Shown here piece after piece: positions 1-5,147 of a stretch of DNA of 5,147 nt. Each line of letters starts with the position of its first letter. Within the stretch, counting starts at the first letter, position 1. The notes beneath the pieces were generated by a model that had not been told where the DNA came from, searched no databases, and saw nothing but the letters and a program-made list of their open reading frames with translations. The translations under genes were made by a program, and so were the position numbers. Source of the stretch: an uncultured Hungatella sp. (lineage in GTDB: Bacteria > Bacillota > Clostridia > Lachnospirales > Lachnospiraceae). The DNA lies in contig CAUEKH010000227.1 of assembly GCA_959018155.1 (NCBI GenBank), forward strand, positions 1 through 5,147, in the 5' to 3' direction.

Positions 1-1376
1 GTGAATGGCGCGCCTGTCTCGTAGTCTACCAGCTGCTCTGCATTTCCGTGATCGGCGCAGATGAACATGGCGCCGCCCACTTCTTTGATGGCGTCAACCG
101 CTCTTCCAACACATTTATCCACGGTTTCAATGGCTTTGATCGCAGCATCCTCGATTCCGGTGTGGCCTACCATATCCGGGTTTGCAAAGTTGATGATAAT
201 GACATCGTATTTGTCAGACTTAATGGCGTCTACCAGCTTATCACAGACTGCCGGCGCGCTCATCTCAGGCTGTAAATCGTAGGTAGCTACCTTTGGAGAC
301 GGAACCAGGATTCTGTCCTCGCCCTTGTTCGGCTCCTCCACACCGCCGTTGAAGAAGAAGGTCACGTGAGCGTACTTCTCCGTTTCGGCGATTCTCGCCT
401 GAGTCATATTGTGGTCAGCAAGGAACTGGCCAAAGGTATTGACAATCGCTTCTTTTCTAAATGCAACCAGCTTGTTGCCAATCGTATCGTCGTAGTCGGT
501 AAAGCATACATAGACGAGATTTAAACGTTTCTCACGGGCAAATCCCTGGAAATCGTCGTCACAGAAGGCTCTTGTAATCTCTCTCGCACGGTCCGGACGG
601 AAGTTGAAGAAGATTACGGAATCATTGTCCTTCACCGTGGCAACAGGGCTGCCGTTCTCCAGCACTACAAATGGCTCTACGAACTCATCGTTGAGGCCAT
701 CATCGTAAGAAGCCTGGATTCCTGCCGGCGCACTGTCCGCAGTCTTTCCTTCCCCCTTAGTCAGGGCGTTATAGGCGCGCTCTACCCGATCCCAGCGGTT
801 ATCACGGTCCATGGCGTAGTAACGTCCCATCACGGAAGCGACTTTGCCGACACCGATTTCCTTCATCTTTGCTTCCAGCTCTTCTACGAAGCCTTTGCCG
901 GAAGCCGGAGGTGTGTCACGTCCATCCAGGAAGCAGTGAACGTAAACTCTGTCAAGACCATTTCTCTTTGCAAGCTCTAACAGACCGTAGATGTGGGTAT
1001 TGTGGCTGTGTACGCCGCCGTCGGATACGAGGCCCCATAAGTGAAGATCGGAATTGTTCTTCTTACAGTTCTCTACCGCCTGTAAAAATTCAGGCACTTC
1101 AAAGAAATCGCCATCCTGGATGGATTTTGTGATTCTTGTCAGTTCCTGGTACACGATACGGCCTGCACCCATATTTAAATGGCCTACCTCAGAGTTTCCC
1201 ATCTGTCCGTCCGGAAGACCTACGTCAAGGCCGCTGGCGTTCCCCTTCACAAACGGACACTGGCTCATCAGCTGATCCATAACCGGAGTTCTGCCTTCGC
1301 AGACTGCGTTATGATCACAATTACTATTCAGACCATAGCCATCCAGTATCATCAATACAACCGGTTTTTTGCTCAT
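1..1376 (-). CDS. gpmI: 2,3-bisphosphoglycerate-independent phosphoglycerate mutase, 3' end cut by the window edge
   Basis: Cytoplasmic enzyme of the alkaline phosphatase superfamily that interconverts 3- and 2-phosphoglycerate using two metal ions (Mn in characterised Bacillus enzymes). I translated 458 full codons from the ATG at 1374-1376; the family is about 510 residues, so about 50 are missing off the left edge. It begins [15 protein letters not shown] with metal ligand Asp12. The phosphorylated serine is Ser62 in NSEVGH. Substrate-binding residues follow: His123 (SDGGVHSH), Arg153-Asp154 (LDGRDTPP), Arg185, Arg191, Arg260/Arg263 (NFRPDR) and Lys334. The second metal cluster is Asp401 and His405 (NPDMVGH) plus Asp442-His443 (ADHGNAEQ). 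The last metal His, expected near residue 460, lies just outside. No key residue is missing and the frame is unbroken. The start is supported by an AAGGAGA site 7 bases upstream. The gene follows the GGDEF-like gene but has its own candidate promoter. Identification is secure. Confidence 0.98.
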   Translation of the reverse strand, partial: MSKKPVVLMILDGYGLNSNCDHNAVCEGRTPVMDQLMSQCPFVKGNASGLDVGLPDGQMGNSEVGHLNMGAGRIVYQELTRITKSIQDGDFFEVPEFLQAVENCKKNNSDLHLWGLVSDGGVHSHNTHIYGLLELAKRNGLDRVYVHCFLDGRDTPPASGKGFVEELEAKMKEIGVGKVASVMGRYYAMDRDNRWDRVERAYNALTKGEGKTADSAPAGIQASYDDGLNDEFVEPFVVLENGSPVATVKDNDSVIFFNFRPDRAREITRAFCDDDFQGFAREKRLNLVYVCFTDYDDTIGNKLVAFRKEAIVNTFGQFLADHNMTQARIAETEKYAHVTFFFNGGVEEPNKGEDRILVPSPKVATYDLQPEMSAPAVCDKLVDAIKSDKYDVIIINFANPDMVGHTGIEDAAIKAIETVDKCVGRAVDAIKEVGGAMFICADHGNAEQLVDYETGAPF

Positions 1377-1383
1377 AATATAA

Positions 1384-1390
1384 TCTCCTT
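1384..1390 (-). promoter_or_regulatory. Ribosome binding site of gpmI
   Basis: On the minus strand this reads AAGGAGA, a near-consensus Shine-Dalgarno sequence, with 7 bases between it and the ATG at 1374-1376. It fixes the gpmI start. Confidence 0.9.
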
Positions 1391-1401
1391 ATCTTTTCTT
1401 T

Positions 1402-1436
1402 GTAAACGGCAGTCCCGCGCTCAGCGCACAGTTTAC
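1402..1436 (-). promoter_or_regulatory. Imperfect hairpin in the gpmI leader
   Basis: Outer arms GTAAAC (1402-1407) and GTTTAC (1431-1436) pair perfectly. Inside them GCGC (1417-1420) and GCGC (1424-1427) close a three-base loop. The two helices are separated by an asymmetric internal loop of 9 and 3 bases. The structure would form in the RNA leader about 11 bases before the gpmI ribosome site. No T-run follows it in the direction of transcription, so it is not an intrinsic terminator. At the DNA level the TGTAAA...TTTAC arms also resemble a widely spaced operator. The role is unknown. Confidence 0.4.
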
Positions 1437-1469
1437 CGTCATCAGTCCCGCCCAGTTATGGCAGTTATC
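1410..1469. repeat. Short direct repeats built on CAGT in the gpmI leader
   Basis: On the plus strand the nonamer CAGTCCCGC occurs twice, at 1410-1418 and 1443-1451, 33 bases apart start to start. CAGTTAT occurs twice, at 1453-1459 and 1462-1468, 9 bases apart. With CAGTTTACC at 1429-1437 this makes five CAGT-starting units in 60 bases. In the gpmI transcript they read as repeated ACTG. This is seen directly; whether it is functional is unknown, and repeats this short may be chance. Confidence 0.4.
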
Positions 1470-1490
1470 ATTTTATCCTCACAACTTTAT

Positions 1491-1519
1491 ATTCTACATG
1501 ATTTACCATTATCTTGCAA
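1491..1519 (-). promoter_or_regulatory. Candidate sigma-A promoter for gpmI
   Basis: On the minus strand a -35 box TTGCAA (1514-1519, 4 of 6 consensus) is followed after exactly 17 bases by a -10 box TAGAAT (1491-1496, 5 of 6). Initiation would fall near 1484, giving a leader of roughly 108 nt before gpmI. The location is right, between the GGDEF-like gene's stop and gpmI. The assignment is by eye only. Confidence 0.55.
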
Positions 1520-1545
1520 CCAGTGAATGACAAAAAATTATCACA

Positions 1546-2007
1546 TTATTTCCCGGCTGCTCTCATGGAAAAGCAGTGATCCAGAAGCACAAGCCCCGAC
1601 TCCTCCCCCACACTCCTGTAAAATGCGTCGGCAATTCGTTTGACAATCACTTCTGTATCACGTTCTGACAAGTCGAGTGCCATCAGCAGGAACTGACAGC
1701 TGCTGTATTTCGTATAGACGTCCCCCGCGCGGATCGATCCCTGAATCAGACCGCTTAACAGTTCCATCCTCTCATCTCTGTCCCTTAATTCCGGAAATTC
1801 CCCAGCCCCGTCTGTCAGAGTCAGAAGGATAATGTAGGCGCTTTCCTTTGTCCGCCGCATCCTCCGTTCTACGAAACGGTAAATAATCTTGAACGTCTCA
1901 TATTCCTGACAGTATGCCCCCGGAATCATCTCCTGTTCCGCAAGTTCTTTTCTGATGTGCTTCAAATCAATTTCGATGCTGTTTTTCATTTGCTCCAGAC
2001 CAGCCAT
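1546..2007 (-). CDS. Small protein with a degenerate GGDEF-like domain, no catalytic signature
   Basis: Complete 153-residue soluble protein with no signal peptide or membrane segment. After a charged, probably helical start (1-28) the rest follows a GGDEF (diguanylate cyclase) fold. There is a hydrophobic strand YIILLTLTD (58-66) where cyclases carry their first metal aspartate. IRAGDVYTKYSSCQFLLM (92-109) matches the pattern IRxGDxxxRYGGDEFxxxL, and a helix IVKRIADAFY (121-130) follows. The signature GGDEF is replaced by SSCQF (102-106), so the loop that binds GTP and metal is lost, and cyclic di-GMP synthesis is very unlikely. From memory, similar inactive modules sit at the C-terminus of Lachnospiraceae regulators; here it stands alone with no receiver, PAS or DNA-binding part. 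A sensory, nucleotide-binding or protein-interaction role is inference. The ATG at 2007 is preferred because GGGTGAT lies 6 bases upstream; Met7 has GGAG only 3 bases away. It has its own candidate promoter. Confidence 0.8.
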   Translation of the reverse strand: MAGLEQMKNSIEIDLKHIRKELAEQEMIPGAYCQEYETFKIIYRFVERRMRRTKESAYIILLTLTDGAGEFPELRDRDERMELLSGLIQGSIRAGDVYTKYSSCQFLLMALDLSERDTEVIVKRIADAFYRSVGEESGLVLLDHCFSMRAAGK

Positions 2008-2013
2008 CCTGAT

Positions 2014-2020
2014 ATCACCC
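2014..2020 (-). promoter_or_regulatory. Ribosome binding site of the GGDEF-like gene
   Basis: On the minus strand this reads GGGTGAT, matching the GGTGAT half of the full AAGGAGGTGATC consensus, with 6 bases to the ATG at 2005-2007. It is less canonical than the AGGAG sites of the glycolytic genes nearby, suggesting weaker translation. Confidence 0.6.
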
Positions 2021-2044
2021 TTTCTCTCTTTCCCTTCTTATCTT

Positions 2045-2073
2045 ATTATTCTCTGTTTTCAGGGAAAAGTCAA
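2045..2073 (-). promoter_or_regulatory. Candidate sigma-A promoter for the GGDEF-like gene
   Basis: On the minus strand the -35 box TTGACT (2068-2073, 5 of 6 consensus) and the -10 box AATAAT (2045-2050, 5 of 6) are exactly 17 bases apart. Initiation near 2038 gives a short leader of about 31 nt. It is the best promoter match in the window and lies downstream of the tpiA terminator, so it makes this gene independent of the gap-pgk-tpiA transcript. Confidence 0.65.
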
Positions 2074-2209
2074 CCATTTTAGGGCAATTCGAGAACAAAC
2101 TCGCATATTTTTATAAAATTTCACAAAACCTGTAACCATCGTCGGCACATTCACCTTTTTTCTATCAGCAAACGATAACCTGCACGCTCCGCCCACAGGT
2201 CATATCTTC
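2074..2209. other. AT-rich intergenic spacer, no gene seen
   Basis: This lies between the tpiA terminator and the promoter of the GGDEF-like gene. I find no credible reading frame, RNA gene or strong hairpin. On the minus strand there is an AT-rich patch (2108-2126) with a TATAAA that could be a -10 box, but the best -35 at 17 bases (TGGTTA) matches only 3 of 6, so I do not call a second promoter. Confidence 0.5.
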
Positions 2210-2258
2210 AACAGAAAAGGACCCCGAAGCCAAACAGCAGCCTGGCTTTCCGGGGTCC
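2210..2258 (-). terminator. Intrinsic terminator after tpiA
   Basis: The arms at 2219-2232 and 2243-2258 form GGACCCCG/CGGGGTCC plus AAGCCA/TGGCTT, 14 base pairs broken only by a two-base bulge (2249-2250) and closed by a 10-base loop. In the direction of transcription the stem is followed by TTTTCTGTT. The stem begins 12 bases after the tpiA stop. This is the expected end of the gap-pgk-tpiA transcript. The T-tract is short, so some read-through is possible. Confidence 0.85.
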
Positions 2259-2270
2259 ATCTTATGATTT

Positions 2271-3023
2271 TTACTTATTGTAGTTTACAATCTTGCCAAA
2301 ATCTGGCTTTAAAGAAGCGCCGCCTACTAAGCCGCCGTCGATATCCGGCTGTGCAAACAGTTCCGGTGCGCTGGATGCGGATACGGAACCGCCGTACTGG
2401 ATGCGAATTGCCTCTGCTGTAGCCTCGTCGTAAATCTCAGCGATGCAGGCACGGATTGCGCCGCATACTTCCTGAGCCTGCTCTGTGGTTGCAACCTTGC
2501 CTGTTCCGATAGCCCAGATTGGCTCGTAAGCGATCACCGCCTCGGCTGCCTTGTCTGCCGGTACATTTAAGAATGCAATCTTGATCTGCTGGCGAATCCA
2601 GTCAATGGTGATTCCCTGCTCTCTCTGCTTTAAGGATTCACCGCAGCATACGATTGGAGTAATTCCGTACTCGAATGCCTTTAATACCTTCTTATTAACC
2701 GTCTCGTCGGTCTCTGCGAAGTACTCTCTTCTCTCAGAGTGGCCGATTACTACGTACTTGACTCCGGCGTCCTTTAACATGGCCGGGGAAATCTCTCCGG
2801 TGTAAGCGCCCTTGTCCTCATAGTACATGTTCTCAGCACCGATGTTGATGTTGGTTCCCTTTGCAGCTTCCATCGCCGGGATAATGTCAATTGCCGGTAC
2901 ACAGAATACCACGTCAACCTCATCATTTCCTACCAGTGGTTTTAAAGTGTTTACTAATTCAACGGCCTCGGAAGGTGTCATGTTCATCTTCCAGTTGCCG
3001 GCGATAATTTTCTTTCTTGCCAT
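2271..3023 (-). CDS. tpiA: Triosephosphate isomerase
   Basis: Cytoplasmic TIM-barrel enzyme that interconverts dihydroxyacetone phosphate and glyceraldehyde 3-phosphate, feeding GapDH encoded upstream in the same module. The chosen ATG (3021-3023) gives 250 residues, the family's normal size. Visible residues are Asn10 and Lys12 in AGNWKMN, the catalytic electrophile His95 in VIGHSERR, and the catalytic base Glu167 in [12 protein letters not shown], which runs into the mobile loop 6 (about 168-178). The phosphate-gripping segments YGGSVS (210-215) and GGLVGGASL (230-238) are also present. All active-site residues are intact. The frame stays open upstream to a TTG at 3057-3059, but that would add 12 non-conserved residues, and the AGGAG site would then lie inside the coding region, so it is rejected. 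The start lies 53 bases after the pgk stop, consistent with cotranscription, and a terminator follows. Confidence 0.98.
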   Translation of the reverse strand: MARKKIIAGNWKMNMTPSEAVELVNTLKPLVGNDEVDVVFCVPAIDIIPAMEAAKGTNINIGAENMYYEDKGAYTGEISPAMLKDAGVKYVVIGHSERREYFAETDETVNKKVLKAFEYGITPIVCCGESLKQREQGITIDWIRQQIKIAFLNVPADKAAEAVIAYEPIWAIGTGKVATTEQAQEVCGAIRACIAEIYDEATAEAIRIQYGGSVSASSAPELFAQPDIDGGLVGGASLKPDFGKIVNYNK

Positions 3024-3034
3024 CTCGTCTGTTT

Positions 3035-3039
3035 CTCCT
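3035..3039 (-). promoter_or_regulatory. Ribosome binding site that sets the tpiA start
   Basis: AGGAG on the minus strand lies 11 bases before the ATG at 3021-3023. It falls inside the longer TTG-started frame, which argues for the shorter, family-consistent start. The spacing is slightly long. Confidence 0.75.
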
Positions 3040-3076
3040 ATCTTATAGTAGAGTGCCAAATGTGAGCGCTCCGTGC

Positions 3077-4288
3077 TTATTTGTTGTCAGCCGCAGCCAC
3101 ACCCGGAAGCTCCTTGCCCTCTAAGAACTCTAAGGAAGCGCCGCCGCCTGTGGAAATGTGGGTCATCTTGTCTGCAAAGCCCAGTCTCTTAACAGCATTG
3201 ACTGAATCGCCGCCGCCGATAACGGTTGTCGCATCCTGAAGGTCTGCAACAGCGCGGCATACTTCCAGAGTACCCTCTGCGAAATTGGAGAATTCAAATA
3301 CGCCCATCGGTCCGTTCCATACAACGGTCTTGGCGCCCTGAAGTGCTTCTTTGTAAAGAGCGATCGTCTTCGGTCCAATATCGAATCCTGACCAGCCTGC
3401 GTCGATGGTCTCAACAACCTTGCGCTCTGTATCGTTGGAGAATTCCTTACCTTCTACATGGTCAACCGGAAGCAGCAGCTTAACGCCCTTCTCCTCAGCC
3501 TTCTTGATCATCTCTAACGCGTAATCAAGCTTATCTTCCTCACATAAGGAGTTGCCAATCTCCTGGCCCTGTGCCTTTGCGAAAGTATAAGCCATACCGC
3601 CGCCGATAATTAAGGTGTCAACCTTGTCGAGTAAGTTGTTGATTACGTTAATCTTATCGGAAACCTTAGCGCCGCCTAAGATGGCAACGAACGGACGAAC
3701 CGGGTTCTCAACAGCCTGGCCTAAGAACTTGATTTCCTTTTCCATTAAGTAGCCTACAACATTGGTGGTTGTGTATTTGGTAACGCCTACGTTAGAGCAG
3801 TGTGCACGGTGTGCCGTACCGAAAGCGTCGTTTACGAAAATGCCGTCGCATAAATCAGCCAGCTCTTTTGCATAGCCTTCTGCGTTCTCGTCTTTTCCGT
3901 ACTTTGTCTCTTCGATTCTGTAACGGGTGTTCTGAAGCAGTAATACTTCGCCATCCTTTAAGCCTGCGGCAACAGCCTGTGTCTCCGGTCCTGTTACCTT
4001 TGGATCGTCAACGAATTTTACTTCTACGCCAAGTCTCTCGCTTAAAGCAGGTGCAACCGGTGCAAGGCTCATCTCCGGTACCGGCTCTCCCTTCGGCTTT
4101 CCTAAATGAGAGCAGAGGATCACTTTCGCGCCCTGATCCAGTAATTTCTTGATGGTCGGGATTGCACCGTCAATACGATTGTAGTTCTGGATAACGCCGT
4201 CCTTTAACGGTACGTTGAAATCACATCTGACTAATACTTTCTTACCCTGTAATCCGGTTAAATCGTCAACTGTCTTCTTGTTCAGCAT
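3077..4288 (-). CDS. pgk: Phosphoglycerate kinase
   Basis: Cytoplasmic two-domain enzyme that transfers phosphate from 1,3-bisphosphoglycerate to ADP, the first ATP-yielding step of lower glycolysis. The chosen start gives 403 residues, close to the usual bacterial 390-400. The N-domain has RCDFNVP (21-27) and SHLGKPKG (60-67) for 3-phosphoglycerate binding, and [13 protein letters not shown] (151-163). The hinge and C-domain have [11 protein letters not shown] (203-213), [10 protein letters not shown] (323-332), the nucleotide loop GGGDS (358-362), and [15 protein letters not shown] (377-391). Residues 116-123 read LLLQNTRY where many bacteria have LLENxRF, a small variation I believe occurs in relatives. 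The frame opens earlier, at an ATG at 4307-4309, but no ribosome site precedes that one, whereas AAAGGAG sits 10 bases before the ATG at 4286-4288. It lies between gap and tpiA. Confidence 0.98.
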   Translation of the reverse strand: MLNKKTVDDLTGLQGKKVLVRCDFNVPLKDGVIQNYNRIDGAIPTIKKLLDQGAKVILCSHLGKPKGEPVPEMSLAPVAPALSERLGVEVKFVDDPKVTGPETQAVAAGLKDGEVLLLQNTRYRIEETKYGKDENAEGYAKELADLCDGIFVNDAFGTAHRAHCSNVGVTKYTTTNVVGYLMEKEIKFLGQAVENPVRPFVAILGGAKVSDKINVINNLLDKVDTLIIGGGMAYTFAKAQGQEIGNSLCEEDKLDYALEMIKKAEEKGVKLLLPVDHVEGKEFSNDTERKVVETIDAGWSGFDIGPKTIALYKEALQGAKTVVWNGPMGVFEFSNFAEGTLEVCRAVADLQDATTVIGGGDSVNAVKRLGFADKMTHISTGGGASLEFLEGKELPGVAAADNK

Positions 4289-4298
4289 AATATAAATG

Positions 4299-4305
4299 CT
4301 CCTTT
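4299..4305 (-). promoter_or_regulatory. Ribosome binding site that sets the pgk start
   Basis: AAAGGAG on the minus strand, 10 bases before the ATG at 4286-4288. The alternative ATG at 4307-4309 lies upstream of this site, so the longer reading would place the Shine-Dalgarno sequence inside the protein; the shorter start is preferred. Confidence 0.85.
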
Positions 4306-4341
4306 CCATTTTCCCGATGAATATTGTATGAAGAATATGAA

Positions 4342-4368
4342 AGGGTCCGGTCCAAAAGACCGGACCCT
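4342..4368 (-). terminator. Perfect GC-rich hairpin between gap and pgk (leaky terminator or processing/stability stem)
   Basis: The arms AGGGTCCGGTC (4342-4352) and GACCGGACCCT (4358-4368) are perfect 11-base complements around a 5-base loop. The stem starts 13 bases after the gap stop. In the direction of transcription it is followed by TTTCATATTCTTC, T-rich but without a continuous run. Since pgk has no convincing promoter of its own, most transcripts must pass it. A partial terminator or a 3' stabilising stem for gap mRNA is the likely role; which one cannot be told from sequence. Confidence 0.7.
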
Positions 4369-4381
4369 CTATGGATCTTAA

Positions 4382-5147
4382 TTAGCCTAATTCAGCGAAG
4401 TACTTAATTGTACGAACCATCTGGCTTGTGTAAGAGTTCTCGTTGTCATACCAGGAAACAACCTGTACCTGATATAAGTCATCGCCCAGAGCGGAAACCA
4501 TGGTCTGAGTTGCATCGAACAGAGAACCTAATTTCATACCGATTACGTCAGAAGATACGATCGGATCTTCGTTGTAGCCGTAGGACTCGGAAGCTGCTGC
4601 CTTCATAGCTGCGTTGATGCCTTCTTTTGTTACGTCTTTGCCCTTAACAACTGCTGTTAAGATGGTTGTGGAACCTGTCGGAACCGGAACACGCTGTGCG
4701 GAACCGATTAACTTGCCGTTTAATTCCGGAATTACAAGGCCGATAGCTTTTGCAGCACCTGTGGAGTTCGGAACGATGTTGGCAGCGCCTGCTCTTGCTC
4801 TTCTTAAATCGCCTTTTCTGTGCGGGCCGTCAAGAATCATCTGGTCGCCTGTGTAAGCATGGATTGTGCACATGATACCGGACTGGATCGGAGCGTAATC
4901 ATTCAGAGCCTTAGCCATAGGAGCTAAGCAGTTTGTTGTACAGGAAGCTGCGGAGATAATCTTATCATCAGCTGTCAGTACATTCTCATTAACGCTGTAT
5001 ACAATAGTAGGAAGGTCATTGCCTGCTGGAGCGGAGATAACAACTTTCTTAGCGCCTGCCTCGATGTGTGCCTGAGCTTTGTCCTTAGAGCAGTAGAATC
5101 CTGTACACTCCAGAACTACGTCTACGCCGATTTCTCCCCATGGAAGT
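4382..5147 (-). CDS. gap: Glyceraldehyde-3-phosphate dehydrogenase (phosphorylating), 5' end cut by the window edge
   Basis: Cytoplasmic tetrameric enzyme that oxidises glyceraldehyde 3-phosphate with NAD and phosphate to 1,3-bisphosphoglycerate, the substrate of Pgk encoded next. The frame is open to the right edge, giving 254 complete codons (first at 5144-5146) against a family length near 335; about 80 N-terminal residues, including the start and the dinucleotide-binding glycine motif, are outside. Visible are [10 protein letters not shown] and [10 protein letters not shown], then the active-site SCTTNC with the catalytic cysteine at codon 4940-4942. The catalytic histidine is in [10 protein letters not shown] (codon 4859-4861), 27 residues later as in the Cys149/His176 pair of classical enzymes. 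[23 protein letters not shown] and RVPVPTGS bind phosphate and substrate, and WYDNENSY is the C-terminal signature. All visible key residues are intact. It is presumably the first or an early gene of the gap-pgk-tpiA unit; its promoter is not in view. Confidence 0.98.
   Translation of the reverse strand, partial: LPWGEIGVDVVLECTGFYCSKDKAQAHIEAGAKKVVISAPAGNDLPTIVYSVNENVLTADDKIISAASCTTNCLAPMAKALNDYAPIQSGIMCTIHAYTGDQMILDGPHRKGDLRRARAGAANIVPNSTGAAKAIGLVIPELNGKLIGSAQRVPVPTGSTTILTAVVKGKDVTKEGINAAMKAAASESYGYNEDPIVSSDVIGMKLGSLFDATQTMVSALGDDLYQVQVVSWYDNENSYTSQMVRTIKYFAELG

Noticed and set aside
48..282. Two overlapping plus-strand open frames
   Set aside because: They are antisense shadows of the gpmI coding region, which has all its active-site residues in the minus frame.
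1179..1526. Open frame of 115 codons on the plus strand across the gpmI start and its upstream region
   Set aside because: It is mostly antisense to conserved gpmI codons, and the rest covers the promoter and leader. Its translation resembles no protein family I know and it has no clear ribosome site.
1532..1590. Possible terminator after the GGDEF-like gene (A-run on the plus strand at 1532-1537 with a CTGCT/AGCAG stem upstream)
   Set aside because: The stem has only 5 pairs with a 10-base loop, overlaps the end of the coding region, and lies about 20 bases from the T-run, so it does not form an intrinsic terminator.
3024..3059. Twelve-residue N-terminal extension of tpiA from a TTG codon
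   Set aside because: The family starts at or near the [12 protein letters not shown] stretch, and the AGGAG site lies inside the extension.
3064..3071. GAGCGCTC palindrome between pgk and tpiA
   Set aside because: Eight bases with no loop and no flanking symmetry; it is too short to call an operator or terminator.
3163..3417. Minus-strand open frame in a second frame inside pgk
   Set aside because: It lies wholly inside conserved pgk sequence, has low-complexity arginine-rich composition typical of an off-frame translation, and has no ribosome site.
4289..4309. Seven-residue N-terminal extension of pgk
   Set aside because: There is no ribosome site before that ATG, and the AAAGGAG of the shorter start would be within the coding sequence.
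4310..4341. Possible internal promoter for pgk with a TACAAT -10 box
   Set aside because: No acceptable -35 hexamer lies at 16-18 bases; the corresponding bases fall in the GC-rich hairpin arm.

Overview
The window is a stretch of core glycolytic genes, all on the minus strand, from an anaerobic Firmicute. The protein style (gap, pgk and tpiA closely packed, cofactor-independent phosphoglycerate mutase, clear AGGAG ribosome sites, mid-range base composition) and the small companion protein suggest a gut-type member of the Lachnospiraceae (Clostridium cluster XIVa). That placement is inferred from recognising the proteins, not from a search.

In the direction of transcription (right to left) the layout is as follows. 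The 3' three quarters of gap (glyceraldehyde-3-phosphate dehydrogenase) enters from the right edge. A 93-base gap follows, holding a perfect 11-bp GC-rich hairpin, then complete pgk (phosphoglycerate kinase), a 53-base gap, and complete tpiA (triosephosphate isomerase). A strong stem-loop with a short T-rich tail ends this module 12 bases after tpiA. Next is an AT-rich intergenic region with a good sigma-A-type promoter. This drives a 153-residue protein that looks like a degenerate GGDEF domain, with SSCQF where the signature GGDEF should be. Another good promoter and a leader of roughly 108 nt with repeats and a hairpin come before gpmI (2,3-bisphosphoglycerate-independent phosphoglycerate mutase), whose last 50 or so residues run off the left edge.

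Together TpiA, GapDH, Pgk and GpmI carry triose phosphates to 2-phosphoglycerate, that is, most of lower glycolysis. The sequence suggests three transcription units: gap-pgk-tpiA, the GGDEF-like gene, and gpmI, with probable read-through from the second into the third because no convincing terminator separates them.

Most of the window is ordinary housekeeping DNA. I see no mobile element, CRISPR array, tRNA or rRNA. The items worth a second look are the catalytically dead GGDEF-like protein set between glycolytic genes, the hairpin between gap and pgk, and the structured, repeat-bearing gpmI leader.
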